A program made the translations under genes and the position numbers. A DNA stretch of 64,000 bases from assembly GCA_963710675.1 (NCBI GenBank), contig CAVQBE010000002.1:124001-188000 (forward strand), written 5' to 3'. A model generated the notes under the pieces. The model was not told the origin of the DNA. It made no database searches and saw only the letters and a list, made by a program, of their open reading frames with translations. Positions 24,681-34,643 of the stretch are shown here, piece by piece (the first letter of the stretch is position 1; every line of letters starts with the position of its first letter). Source of the DNA: JACCZX01 sp963710675. GTDB lineage: Bacteria; Pseudomonadota; Gammaproteobacteria; Burkholderiales; Burkholderiaceae_F.

Positions 24681-26132
24681 CTATATCACCATTAAGTCGA
24701 CAAACTCGTGCACTGGCGTTGCAGCCAGACGCTTCGAGTCCATGCAAAGCTCCAGAATTGCATCAGCCTGCTTGGTGGGAAACACGCGCGCCAAGTTGGT
24801 TTTGAATTTCCCAATTAACAGCGGAATGCCGTCCTTGCGACGCCGCTTGTGCCCGATCGGATACTCCACAACGATCTCTTTCAATTTCGTGCCGTCGGCC
24901 AGCTCGACGGTCAGCGCATTGGCGATCGAACGCTTGTCAGGATTGAGATAATCCTTCGTAAATTGTTTGTCCTCGACGCATACGATCTTGTCGCGCAATG
25001 CGTCGATGCGCGGGTCGGAGGCGACATCGTCTTCGTAGTCGTCGGCCGTCAACCGGCCATGGATCAGCGGCACCGCGACCATGTACTGGATGCAGTGATC
25101 ACGATCCGCAGGATTATCGAGCGGCCCCTTCTTGTCGATGATGCGAATGCACGCTTCATGCGTGCGGATCGTGATTCTCTTAATGTCAGCAGCCGTCTTG
25201 CCCAGCTTGCTTAACTGGCCGTGCAAAGTCATCGCCGCTTCGACCGCGGTCTGCGAGTGAAACTCGGCGGGAAATGAGATCTTGAACAGGATGTGCTCCA
25301 TCACGTACGAGCCATACTGGCGTTGGAATGTGAACGGCTTTCCTTTAAACAAGACGTCGTAGAAGCCCCACGTTTTGGCTGTCAATACCGACGGGTAGCC
25401 CATCTCGCCGGTTTTGGCGATCAACGCCAGGCGCACTGCGCGCGAGGTCGCATCACCTGCGGCCCAGCTCTTGCGCGATCCGGTATTCGGTGTGTGTCGG
25501 TAGGTGCGCAGCGACTGGCCATCGACCCAGGCGAGCGAAACCGCGTTGATGATTTCGTCCCGCGGTAGGCCGAGCATTTGCGCAACGACCGCGGTCGAGG
25601 CAACCTTAACCAGAACTACGTGGTCAAGGCCGACCTTGTTGAAGGAGTTCTCAAGCGCGATGCATCCCTGAATTTCGTGCGCCTTGATCATCGCCGTCAG
25701 CACATCGTTGACGGTCAGTGGATTCTTGCCGGACGCGGCCGCGTTGCGCGATAGCCAGTCGGCAGTCGCAAGGATGCCTCCCAGATTGTCCGATGGGTGT
25801 CCCCATTCAGCTGCGAGCCAGGTGTCGTTGAAATCGAGCCAGCGGATCATCGCGCCGATATCGAACGCCGCTTTGACGGGGTCAAGCTGGAACTGGGTAC
25901 CCGGCACTTTGGCCCCATTCGGCACTACCGTGCCTTTCACGATCGGACCAAGCATCTTTGTGCAGGCGGGAAACTCGAGCGCCTCGAATCCGCATCCCAG
26001 CGTGTCCATCAGGCAATAGCGCGCTGTTTCGTAGGCCTCGGTGCTCTTGACTTTGTACTTGGTGACGTAGTCGACGATGTCGACCAGAACTTTGTCGGGC
26101 TTTGGACGAACGTTGCTGATGTGGCTACTCAT
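24681..26132 (-). CDS. prpD: 2-Methylcitrate dehydratase
   Basis: MmgE/PrpD-family enzyme of 483 residues that dehydrates 2-methylcitrate to 2-methyl-cis-aconitate in propionate oxidation. Family features are DTLGCGFEALEFPACTKMLG near 45-64, GAMIRWLDFNDTWLAAEWGH with the active-site Asp/His region near 93-112, and HSQTAVEAAMTLHG. Together with prpC and acnA this gives the first steps of the methylcitrate cycle. No prpB (methylisocitrate lyase) gene lies in the window. Confidence 0.94.
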   Translation of the reverse strand: MSSHISNVRPKPDKVLVDIVDYVTKYKVKSTEAYETARYCLMDTLGCGFEALEFPACTKMLGPIVKGTVVPNGAKVPGTQFQLDPVKAAFDIGAMIRWLDFNDTWLAAEWGHPSDNLGGILATADWLSRNAAASGKNPLTVNDVLTAMIKAHEIQGCIALENSFNKVGLDHVVLVKVASTAVVAQMLGLPRDEIINAVSLAWVDGQSLRTYRHTPNTGSRKSWAAGDATSRAVRLALIAKTGEMGYPSVLTAKTWGFYDVLFKGKPFTFQRQYGSYVMEHILFKISFPAEFHSQTAVEAAMTLHGQLSKLGKTAADIKRITIRTHEACIRIIDKKGPLDNPADRDHCIQYMVAVPLIHGRLTADDYEDDVASDPRIDALRDKIVCVEDKQFTKDYLNPDKRSIANALTVELADGTKLKEIVVEYPIGHKRRRKDGIPLLIGKFKTNLARVFPTKQADAILELCMDSKRLAATPVHEFVDLMVI

Positions 26133-26143
26133 TGCGCATTGGA

Positions 26144-26509
26144 TTATTTTTTTGACTGTGGTTTGGTGTCTGTACGGGCGGGCGGCTTCAGGCGGCAGGT
26201 GATCGGCTCGGCGAGCAACGGATCGAACGTAAGCTCGCCCTCGTCACCCTTGCTGTGCCAGATGACTTTGCCGTCCTTGCTCTCATACCGGGTGCCGGAC
26301 GCCGCTGCTGTCGGCGTCACTGCCACGCGGCTTCCTATGTAAGTCAACTGGGCATCTCCCTCCGGGCGCCGGGGATGTGCATTGAAACGGAGGACCCGCC
26401 CGTTGTCGCAGAGCCAGTCGGTCGTAAAGCTCCGCAACGGTGCGGTATTGCTTGCCTGGGCCGCAGGCAACACAAGCCAAATCAAAAGCGCAACCGACGC
26501 GTATCTCAT
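26144..26509 (-). CDS. Secreted MliC-like (C-type lysozyme inhibitor family) protein
   Basis: 121 residues with an N-terminal signal peptide (MRYASVALLIWLVLPAAQAS). The mature part has WLCDNGRVLRFNAHP, then ASGTRYESKDGKVIWHSKGDEGEL and a final Cys near residue 105. This spacing matches the MliC domain, in which two cysteines form a disulfide and SG-x-RY-E contacts lysozyme. Its 3' end lies 11 bases from prpD, and its 5' end overlaps the prpC stop by 4 bases. That is an odd position for an envelope-defence protein, inside a propionate cluster. Confidence 0.7.
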   Translation of the reverse strand: MRYASVALLIWLVLPAAQASNTAPLRSFTTDWLCDNGRVLRFNAHPRRPEGDAQLTYIGSRVAVTPTAAASGTRYESKDGKVIWHSKGDEGELTFDPLLAEPITCRLKPPARTDTKPQSKK

Positions 26510-27676
26510 TGCCGCTTCTCTATCGGCACGAATTTGAGATCCTCGGGCCCGACGTAGTTGGCACTCGGTCGAATGATCTTGTTGTCAATCCGCTGCTCGA
26601 TCACGTGCGCACTCCAGCCGCTGGTGCGTGCGATGACGAACAGCGGCGTGAACATTGCGGTCGGCACGCCCATCATGTGGTAACTGGTCGCGCTGTACCA
26701 ATCGAGATTCGGAAACATTTTCTTCTCGCGCATCATGACTTGTTCGACCCGCGCGGAAATGTCGAACAATTTCATGCTGCCGGCGTCGGCTGAAAGCGCG
26801 CGCGCGACTTCCTTGATCACTTCGTTGCGTGGATCCGCGACCGTATAAACCGGGTGCCCGAATCCGATGATCACCTGCTTGTCGGCGACGCGCTTGACGA
26901 TGTCCTGTTCAGCGTCAGCCGGATTGTCGTAACGTCCGATCGTGTCGAAGGCAAATTCATTGGCACCGCCGTGCTTGGGGCCTTTTAGCGCGCCGATCGC
27001 GGCGGTGATCGCCGAGTACATGTCGCTGCCGGTGCCCGCAACGACGCGCGCCGTGAACGTGGATGCGTTGAACTCGTGCTCCGCATACAGGTTCAGCGAC
27101 GTATGCATCGAGCGCGTCCATAATTCCGACGGGGCGCGCCCATGAAGCAAATGCAGAAAGTGCCCGCCGATCGAATCGTCATTGGTCTCGACGTCGATGC
27201 GGCGGCCAGAGTGAGAGAAGTGATACCAGTAGAGCAACATCGATCCGAACGACGCCATTAGACGGTCCGCAACGTCGCGCGCTTCTGCGAGCTTGTGCTC
27301 CGGCCCTTCAGGCAGCACTGAGCCTAGTGCCGAGCATGCCGTGCGCATCACATCCATCGGATGCGTATTTGCCGGCACGGATTCCAGCACGCGCTGTACG
27401 GCGGCCGGGATTGCACGCAGACTCCTTAGCTTGCGCTTGTAGGCCGCGAGCTCGGATGCTGTTGGCAGCTTGCCATGCACCAACAGGTAAGCAATCTCTT
27501 CGAATTCGCACCGCGCCGCGATGTCGAGAATGTCGTAACCGCGATAGTGCAGGTCGTTGCCTGTGCGGCCTACTGTGCATAACGCCGTGTTGCCAGCTAC
27601 AACGCCGGACAACGCGACCGATTTTTTTGGCTTCGTCGCAGCGGCGCCGGAAGCAGAGACTAGCAGCCTCGTTCAT
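26506..27676 (-). CDS. prpC: 2-Methylcitrate synthase (one frameshift near the start)
   Basis: Citrate-synthase family enzyme joining propionyl-CoA and oxaloacetate. The main frame (26506 to about 27650) carries SGVVAGNTALCTVGRTGNDL, the first active-site His region GPKHGGANEFAFD, GFGHPVYTVADPRNEVIK and the final catalytic Asp region. In this frame the usual N-terminal lead KPKKSVALSGVVAG is present but no start codon is. A good ATG (27676) lies in another frame, and removing one base between about 27655 and 27672 joins them into a normal N-terminus. Without that correction the first usable codon is TTG 27612. I infer a one-base sequence error. Confidence 0.9.
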
Positions 27677-27688
27677 CGCGCGTGCTCG

Positions 27689-28688
27689 CTATCCCAAAAG
27701 CTGCGCGACACCATCACGCTCTTCGAGCAGCTCTTTCAGCGTCGCGTCCATTTTTTGCCGCGAAAAGTCATCGATCTCCAGCCCCTTGACGACTTCGTAC
27801 GAGCCGTTTGCGCAGACGCACGGCACGCCATAGATAATGTCTTGCGGAATTGCATAGGTGCCGTCAGAAGCCACGCCCATCGTGACCCAGCGACCGGAGG
27901 TTCCGGAAATCCAGTCCCGGACATGATCGATCGCCGCATTGGCAGCCGACGCTGCCGACGATAGGCCGCGTGCCTCGATGATGGCCGCGCCGCGCTTGCC
28001 GACCGTCGGAATATAGGTCTCGCGATACCACGTGTCATCGATCATCGGCGCTTTTCGATCCAACACGGGCTTGCCGTCGATCGTTGCAAATCGCACGTCC
28101 GGATACATGGTCGGGGAATGATTGCCCCATACGATCAGCTTTTCGATCGACGCTACGGGCTTGGCGGTCTTTGCGGCCAGTTGGGATAACGCACGGTTGT
28201 GATCGAGTCGCATCATCGCCGTGAAGCTTGACTTGGGCAACGACGGCGCCGATTTCATCGCAATGTACGCATTGGTATTGGCAGGATTGCCAACCACCAA
28301 CACCTTGACGCTGCGTTTGGCAGACCGATCAAGCGCCTTGCCTTGCGCTGTGAAAATCTGGGCATTGGCGGCCAGCAGATCCTTGCGCTCCATGCCTGGC
28401 CCTCGTGGCCGTGCTCCAACCAGCAGAGCGACATCAGCGTCCTTGAACGCAGCTGCGGGATCACTGTGCGCCTGCATTCCTGAAAGCAGAGGAAAGGCGC
28501 AATCCTCCAACTCCATCATCACGCCTTTGAGAGCCTTCTGTGCCTTTTCGTCGGGGATCTCCAGCAGCTGCAGATCGATCGGCTGCGCCTTGCCCGAGCA
28601 TTTCGCCGGATGCGATCCGAAACAGCAGCGAGTAGCCGATCTGCCCGGCGGCGCCCGTGACGGCGACACGAACGGGAGATTTATTCAT
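27689..28688 (-). CDS. mdh: Malate dehydrogenase (one frameshift)
   Basis: NAD-dependent L-malate dehydrogenase of the ~330-residue type (MDH type 2). ATG 28688 opens with SPVRVAVTGAAGQIGYSLLF, the Rossmann nucleotide-binding loop. After the codons for GEMLG the frame is lost and continues one base over with KAQPIDLQLLEIPDEKAQKA. An extra C in the CCC at 28593-28595 explains this. Downstream are VVGNPANTNAYIA, the catalytic-His motif IVWGNHSPTMYPD and the normal C-terminus. The upstream region is shared with the divergent gntR gene. Confidence 0.92.
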
Positions 28689-28795
28689 GGTCGTGTTCTC
28701 CAATGGAATCGTCGCTCTGCATCCGGTGGAGACCGGCTGTCCGCAAGCGGGTCGCCGAGCAGTCTACTGCAAAAGACCTCACGAGCATCGTAAGT

Positions 28796-28807
28796 CTTAT
28801 ATAAGAT
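28796..28807. promoter_or_regulatory. Palindrome TCTTATATAAGA between mdh and gntR
   Basis: A perfect 12-bp inverted repeat in the 152-bp divergent gap, 34 bases before the gntR ATG. GntR-type dimers bind short palindromes of this size, and regulators of this kind often repress their own promoter. It could also overlap AT-rich promoter elements. Binding by the adjacent regulator is an inference. Confidence 0.45.
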
Positions 28808-28840
28808 AGATGATGATATTGTACGACTATTTATGGTGAA

Positions 28841-29602
28841 ATGGAACGATGTCGACCGTTAAAGGATGCCGATCCCGCCAGTCAGGCCGCCGTGTATGCG
28901 CCGTTGTACCGGCAAATCAAGGAGCTGATTGTGCAGGGCTTGCAGCGCGGTGAGTGGAAGCCCGGCGAGATGATTCCGAGCGAGCTCGAGCTTGCCGCGC
29001 GATTTCAGGTTAGCCAGGGAACGGTGCGCAAGGCTGTCGACGAGCTATCGACCGAGAACCTGCTGGTGCGCCGGCAAGGCAAGGGCACATTCGTCGCCAC
29101 ACATCACGAGCCGCGGGCGCAATTTCGGTTTCTGCGGGTGGTTCCCGATGAACACGAGCCAACCCCTGCCACGAGCAGCTATCTCGACTGCAAGCGCACT
29201 CGTGCAACAGGCGAGATTGCGCGACACCTCGCGGTGCGGCCGAGTGATCCCGTCGTGTACTTGCGCCGATTGCTCAGCTTCGAGGGAACGCCAGTGGTAC
29301 TGGATGAAATCTGGCTTCCGGGCAATCTGTTCAAGAAGCTGACTGCCGAACGGCTCGCCGAATACAAAGGGCCGCTGTACGGTCTGTTTGAAAGCGAATT
29401 CGGAACGCGAATGATCCGGGCTGATGAGCGCATCAGGGCGGTTGCTGCTTCGTCTGACGTAGCCAGGCACTTGAAAGTCACGACAGGCTCGCCGCTGCTG
29501 TTGGTAGAGCGCGTCTCCTATACGTACGGTGAGCGGCCGGTCGAGGTCAGACGCGGCCTTTCAGTAACTGAGCGGTATCACTATCGCAACACGTTGAGTT
29601 AA
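28841..29602 (+). CDS. GntR family transcriptional regulator (HutC/UTRA type)
   Basis: 253 residues: N-terminal winged helix at about 15-85 (YRQIKELIVQGLQRGEWKPG, EMIPSELELAARFQVSQGTV) and a UTRA ligand-binding domain at about 100-245 (VVYLRRLLSFEGTPVVLDEIW, PLLLVERVSYTYGERPVEVR). It lies between mdh and sdhC, which is the usual place for a GntR regulator next to the betaproteobacterial sdh-gltA cluster. It is therefore a candidate controller of mdh and/or sdhCDAB, sensing an organic acid. The effector is not known. Confidence 0.92.
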   Translation: MERCRPLKDADPASQAAVYAPLYRQIKELIVQGLQRGEWKPGEMIPSELELAARFQVSQGTVRKAVDELSTENLLVRRQGKGTFVATHHEPRAQFRFLRVVPDEHEPTPATSSYLDCKRTRATGEIARHLAVRPSDPVVYLRRLLSFEGTPVVLDEIWLPGNLFKKLTAERLAEYKGPLYGLFESEFGTRMIRADERIRAVAASSDVARHLKVTTGSPLLLVERVSYTYGERPVEVRRGLSVTERYHYRNTLS

Positions 29603-29685
29603 CGGCCCGCTCAGCCGATTTGGTTCAGTGCAGCAATTCGGTCAGAATACTGGTCGCGAAGCTTTTTAAAACCCTACGGCCATTG

Positions 29686-30102
29686 ATGAGCAGCTTCACC
29701 GCAGAGAAACAGCCACGGCCCAAGTTTCGCAACATCAACTTTCCGCTGCTGCTGACGTATCGCCTGCCACTTCCCGGTGTCGTATCGATCATGCATCGGA
29801 TCAGCGGAGCGGCGCTGTTCCTGATGTTGCCGCTGCTGCTGTGGCTGTTTGACTTGAGCCTGATGTCCGAGATCAGCTTTGCGCGCCTGCGTGGCATCAC
29901 GGCCAATTTTTTCTTCAAGCTGTTGCTGGTTTTTCTGATCTGGGGGTTCGTTCACCATCTTGTTGCAGGTATTCGATACCTGCTGCTCGATCTGCATGTA
30001 GGCATTGACCTGAAATCCGCGCGTGCCAGCGCCATGGCCGTGTACGCGATCAGTCTGCCGTTGACCTTCATCGCGGCTCTAAAGGTATTCGGGGTCTTCT
30101 GA
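29686..30102 (+). CDS. sdhC: Succinate dehydrogenase, cytochrome b556 subunit
   Basis: 138-residue membrane subunit that helps bind heme b and quinone in complex II. It has NINFPLLLTYRLPLPGVVSI, then the conserved SIMHRISGAALF with the quinone-site Ser/Arg residues, and three membrane helices. HHLVAGIRYLLLD carries the heme-ligand His. I start at ATG 29686; the reading frame extends 22 codons upstream without family resemblance. The stop overlaps the sdhD ATG (TGATG). Confidence 0.94.
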   Translation: MSSFTAEKQPRPKFRNINFPLLLTYRLPLPGVVSIMHRISGAALFLMLPLLLWLFDLSLMSEISFARLRGITANFFFKLLLVFLIWGFVHHLVAGIRYLLLDLHVGIDLKSARASAMAVYAISLPLTFIAALKVFGVF

Positions 30103-30469
30103 TGGTGCGCACAGTGCCCGGCATCGGATCCAAGCGCCTCGTCGTCGGCGCGCACTATGGGTTGGCGGGTTTCATTGGCCAGCGAGTGACGTCCATCGTG
30201 TTGACGCTGTGGGTATTGCTGGTCGGCGTCAGCGTTCTGTTCGGTCCACTGTCCTACGAACATGGGCAGCGCTGTTCGCGCCGCTGTGGATGAAGGTGGT
30301 CTCGCTGATCGCGCTGTTTTCGCTGCTGTATCACGCATGGATCGGTATGCGAAACATCTGGATGGATTACATCTCGCCGGTGTGGGCCCGGTTGTCCCTG
30401 CAAACGATCACTGTGCTATGGCTGCTCGCGTGCGGCGTGTGGTCGGTTCAGATTCTGTGGCGGGTATGA
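30102..30469 (+). CDS. sdhD: Succinate dehydrogenase, membrane anchor subunit (one frameshift)
   Basis: About 122 residues when the frames are joined. The first frame encodes KRLVVGAHYGLAGFIGQRVT and the first membrane helix up to GPLSYE. Near 30258-30264 one base is missing, and the protein continues in the next frame as WAALFAPLWMKVVSLIALFS, then YHAWIGMRNIWMDYI with the heme/quinone-side residues. The joined product has three membrane segments and ends WSVQILWRV at 30469. Its stop overlaps the sdhA ATG at 30466. Confidence 0.9.
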
Positions 30470-32266
30470 AAAGATCGCCTGCCGGACGACGACGACCATT
30501 GCACGCCGGCGATTCGATGCTGTCATCGTCGGCGCCGGCGGGGCGGGCATGCGGTGTTCGCTGCAGCTCGCGAATGCCGGCCTGAACGTTGCAGTGTTGT
30601 CCAAGGTTTTTCCTACGCGCTCGCATACGGTGGCTGCTCAGGGTGGCATCGGCGCATCGCTCGGCAACATGACCGAGGACAACTGGCTCTGGCATATGTT
30701 CGATACCGTCAAAGGCTCGGACTATCTCGGCGACCAGGATGCAATCGAGTTCATGTGCCGTGAGGCGCCGCACGTTGTCTACGAGCTCGAGCATTTCGGC
30801 ATGCCATTCGATCGCAATCCCGATGGCACCATTTATCAGCGCCCGTTCGGGGGACATTCCGCGCATTTCGGCGAAAAGCCAGTGCCGCGTGCGTGCGCCG
30901 CGGCCGATCGGACCGGTCATGCGATGCTGCACACGCTGTATCAGCGCAACGTAGCGTCCCACACCCAGTTCTTCGTCGAGTGGATGGCGCTCGATCTGAT
31001 TCGCAACGCCGACGGCGATGTAGTTGGCGTCATTGCGCTCGAGATGGAAACCGGCGAGCCGATGATTTTTGAATCGAAGGTCACGGTGCTTGCTACCGGA
31101 GGTGCGGGCCGCATCTGGGCGGCTTCGACCAACGCCTATATCTGCACTGGCGATGGAATGGGCATGACCGCGCGCGCCGGCTTGCCGCTCGAAGACATGG
31201 AATTCTGGCAGTTTCATCCAAGCGGTGTGGCGGGCGCCGGCGTGCTGATCACCGAAGGTGTCCGCGGCGAGGGCGGCATCCTCCTGAATTGCAACGGCGA
31301 GCGGTTCATGGAGCGCTATGCGCCGACGTTAAAAGACCTGGCGCCGCGCGATTTTGTCTCGCGTTCGATGGATCAGGAAATCAAGGAAGGGCGCGGCTGC
31401 GGTCCGAACAAGGACTACGTCCTGCTGAAGCTCGATCATCTTGGCGCCGAAACGATCATGAAGCGGCTGCCGTCGATTCGCGAAATTGCAATCAAGTTCG
31501 CGAACGTCGATCCGATTCGCGAGCCAATCCCGGTTGTGCCGACGATTCACTATCAGATGGGTGGCATTCCCACCAACTATCACGGCCAGGTAGTAGCGCC
31601 CGCGCTTTATCGACAGGCGGCGATCCCAACGCAGTGGTCAATGGGCTGTATGCGATAGGCGAGTGTGCGTGCGTAAGCGTCCACGGCGCCAATCGGCTGG
31701 GCACGAACTCATTGCTGGATCTTCTGGTGTTCGGTCGAGCCGCCGGTAATCACATCGTTCAGCAGAATGTGTGCGCGGACGGCCACCGCAGTTTTCCGGC
31801 CGACGGCGCGGAACCGACGCTAGGGCGTTTGGCTGCTCTTGATGCCTCGACAGGCGGAGAGCGCGTGCAGGATGTCGCCGATGACATTCGCAAGACGATG
31901 CAGTCGCATTGCGGCGTTTTTCGTACTGGCAAGACGCTGGAGGAGGGCGTGCGCATGATCGACGCGCTCGAGGAGCGCGCCAAGCGTGTGTCGATCGAAG
32001 ACAAATCCAAAATTTTCAACACTGCGCGCATCGAGGCACTCGAGCTCGAGAATCTGGTCGAGACCGCCAAGGCGACCATCGCTTCAGCTGCGGCCCGGAC
32101 CGAAAGCCGAGGAGCCCACGCACGCGAAGATTTTCCCGAGCGAGATGACGCGCATTGGATCAAGCACACGCTGTATTACTCGCACGGCAACCGCCTGGAT
32201 TACAAGCCGGTCAATATGAAACCGCTGAGCGTCGAGACATTCGAACCGAAGAGACGCACATTCTGA
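30466..32266 (+). CDS. sdhA: Succinate dehydrogenase flavoprotein subunit (two frameshifts)
   Basis: Catalytic subunit of complex II with covalently bound FAD. ATG 30466 overlaps sdhD, but the FAD-binding N-terminus RRRFDAVIVGAGGAGM is one frame over, so one base is wrong between about 30470 and 30500. The second frame continues through SHTVAAQGGIGASLGN (flavinylation His) and RACAAADRTGHAMLHTLYQ to about 31597. There a second break (31597-31610) leads into the frame with DPNAVVNGLYAIGECACVSV and GANRLGTNSLLDLLVFGRAA. The product ends at 32266 with KHTLYYSHGNRLDYKPVNMK. All segments are well conserved, so the gene is almost certainly intact in the organism. Confidence 0.93.
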
Positions 32267-32274
32267 GGGAAGGC

Positions 32275-33024
32275 ATGAGCGCCGATACCGTTGAAGTCAC
32301 CGCCACCGCTGCAGGGACCAGAACAGTCCGCTTCGAAATCTATCGTTACGACCCGGAGAAGGACGCTCAGCCTTACATGCAGTCTGTTCAGGTGACGCTG
32401 CAGCCGACCGATCGCATGCTGCTCGATGCGTTGCTGCGCATCAAGGCGGAGGTAGATGACAGTTTGTCGCTGCGGCGTAGTTGCCGCGAGGGCGTGTGCG
32501 GCTCCGACGCCATGAACATCAATGGCAAGAATGGCCTCGCTTGTGTGACCAACATGCGCGACCTGAAAGAGCCGATCGTTTTGCGGCCTATTCCCGGGCT
32601 GCCGGTGATTCGAGATCTGATCGTCGACATGTCGCAGTTTTTCAAGCAATACGAATCGGTCAAGCCATATTTGATCAACGAAGAGCCGGCCCCTGAAAGG
32701 GAACGGTTGCAGTCGCCCGCCGAGCGCGAGGAGCTCAATGGCCTTTACGAGTGCATTCTTTGTGCGTGCTGCTCGACTGCGTGCCCATCGTTCTGGTGGA
32801 ATCCGGATAAATTCGTGGGCCCCGCTGGCTTGTTGCAGGCGTATCGCTTCATTGCGGATTCGCGCGACCAGGCAACCAACGAACGGCTTGACAACTTGAA
32901 TGATCCCTATCGACTGTTCCGATGCCACACGATCATGAATTGCGTCGACGTGTGCCCGAAGAATCTGAATCCGACCCTGGCGATCGGCAAGATCAAGGAA
33001 TTGCTGGTCAGGAGAAGCGTGTGA
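32275..33024 (+). CDS. sdhB: Succinate dehydrogenase iron-sulfur subunit
   Basis: 249 residues carrying the three Fe-S clusters of complex II. The [2Fe-2S] ligands are in SCREGVCGSDAM with the further Cys in NGLACVT, the [4Fe-4S] motif is CILCACCSTACPSF, and the [3Fe-4S]/[4Fe-4S] pair is CHTIMNCVDVCPKNLNP. About 16 leading residues precede the plant-type ferredoxin fold. ATG 32275 has GAGGGAAGG upstream; the frame remains open further up inside sdhA but without homology. The stop overlaps the sdhE GTG. Confidence 0.96.
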   Translation: MSADTVEVTATAAGTRTVRFEIYRYDPEKDAQPYMQSVQVTLQPTDRMLLDALLRIKAEVDDSLSLRRSCREGVCGSDAMNINGKNGLACVTNMRDLKEPIVLRPIPGLPVIRDLIVDMSQFFKQYESVKPYLINEEPAPERERLQSPAEREELNGLYECILCACCSTACPSFWWNPDKFVGPAGLLQAYRFIADSRDQATNERLDNLNDPYRLFRCHTIMNCVDVCPKNLNPTLAIGKIKELLVRRSV

Positions 33025-33290
33025 TTGAGGAAGCTGGCGCGTTGTCTCTGGCCGGTAAACGGCTGCGCTGGCGTGCCCGACGCGGCCTGCTCGAAAACGA
33101 TTTGCTGATCACCCGTTTTCTCAATCGCCACGGCGATCGAATGACCAGCGATCAGATGGTCTCTTTCGAGGCATTGCTCGATCTGCCGGAAAACGAATTG
33201 CTCGACTTGTTGTTGGCGCGTCAGCAACTGCCCTCCGGGCTCGATGTTCCCGGTGTGCGTGAGATGCTGGACCGGCTGCGCACCAGCTGA
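33021..33290 (+). CDS. sdhE: FAD assembly factor SdhE
   Basis: 89-residue helical protein needed for flavinylation of SdhA (SDHAF2/YgfY family). The hallmark RGxxE is at residues 21-25 in RRGLLENDLL. Then come FLNRHGDRMTSDQMVSFEAL and LLDLPENELLDLLLAR, all standard for the family. It starts at GTG 33021, overlapping the sdhB stop (GTGA). A position between sdhB and gltA is conserved in betaproteobacteria. Confidence 0.93.
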   Translation: MIEEAGALSLAGKRLRWRARRGLLENDLLITRFLNRHGDRMTSDQMVSFEALLDLPENELLDLLLARQQLPSGLDVPGVREMLDRLRTS

Positions 33291-33310
33291 CTTTAATCAG
33301 GACGGAGATC

Positions 33311-34643
33311 ATGGCGCTCGATTCCTCGAACAAGAAGGCCACGCTGACGTTTTCCGACGGAGCTGCGCCGCTGGAAATGCCGATTTACAAGGGAACAATG
33401 GGGCCCGAGGTGATTGATATCCGGCAGCTGTACGCCAAGACCGGAAAGTTCACGTACGACCCCGGCTTCCTCTCTACAGCGGCATGCGACTTCATCGATC
33501 ACGTTTATAGACGGTGACAAGGGCGAGCTGCTGTATCGCGGTTATCCAATTGAGCAACTTGCCACCCAATGTGATTATCTGGAAACCTGCTACCTGCTGC
33601 TGTACGGAGAACTTCCGAATGTGGCGCAGAAGGAAAAGTTCGATCGGACCGTCAGGTATCACACGATGGTCAACGAGCAGATGCAGTTTTTTCTGCGCGG
33701 GTTCCGGCGAGACGCGCATCCGATGGCGGTGATGACCGGCCTGGTTGGGGCGATGTCCGCGTTCTATCCGGATTCGATGAACCTGAATGATCCGCACCAA
33801 CGAGAAATATCCGCGCATCGGTTGATCGCAAAAATGCCAACGCTGGTCGCGATGGCTTACAAGTACACCGTCGGCCAGCCGTACGTTTATCCACGCAATG
33901 AGCTGAGTTATGCCGCCAACTTCATGCGCATGATGTTCGCCACGCCGTGCGAGGAGTACACCGTAAACGACGTGCTGGTACGCGCGATGGACCGAATTTT
34001 TATCCTGCATGCTGACCATGAACAGAATGCGTCGACTTCGACCGTACGGCTGTGCGCTTCATCAGGCACGAATCCGTTTGCAGCGATCGCGGCCGGCGTT
34101 GCATGTTTGTGGGGGCCAGCGCATGGCGGGGCAAACGAAGCCGCTTTGGGCATGCTGTACGACATTCAGCGCAACGGCGGCGTTGCCAAGATCGGTGAAT
34201 TCATCGCGAAGGTGAAGGACAAAAACTCCGAAGTTCGGCTAATGGGCTTCGGCCATCGCGTCTATAAAAACTACGATCCGCGCGCCAAGCTGATGCGTGA
34301 GACCTGCCACGAGGTGCTCGACGAGCTGGGCCTGCAGGATGACCCGCTGTTCAAGCTTGCAATGGCGCTTGAGAAGATTGCTCTCGAGGATGAGTATTTC
34401 GTCAGCCGCAAGCTGTATCCGAACGTCGATTATTACTCCGGCATCGTGCAAAAAGCGATCGGAGTGCCCGTACCGTTGTTCACCGCGGTCTTCGCACTCG
34501 CGCGCACGGTGGGATGGATCGCACAGCTGAACGAAATGATCGCGGATCCGGAGTACAAGATTGGCCGCCCGCGCCAACTGTTTGTTGGAGCAACACGGCG
34601 CGACGTGCAGCCGATCGCGATGCGCAAGGGTGCCGACTCTTAG
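33311..34643 (+). CDS. gltA: Citrate synthase (one frameshift)
   Basis: Type II hexameric citrate synthase, about 443 residues when joined. The N-terminal part (33311 to about 33490) contains MPIYKGTMGPEVIDIRQLY and DPGFLSTAACD. The frame then shifts: an extra T at 33491-33492 separates it from SSITFIDGDKGELLYRGYPI. Catalytic elements further on are ILHADHEQNASTSTVR, AHGGANEAALGML, GFGHRVYKNYDPRAK and the final Asp region FALARTVGWIAQLNE. ATG 33311 is preceded by GGAG. Its stop overlaps the stop of the convergent YihY-family gene by four bases. Confidence 0.94.

Noticed and set aside
30102..33520. Programmed ribosomal frameshifting in sdhD, sdhA or gltA
   Set aside because: The breaks are not at slippery heptamers followed by structures, and similar one-base breaks occur in many unrelated genes of both directions. 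Sequence error is the simpler reading.
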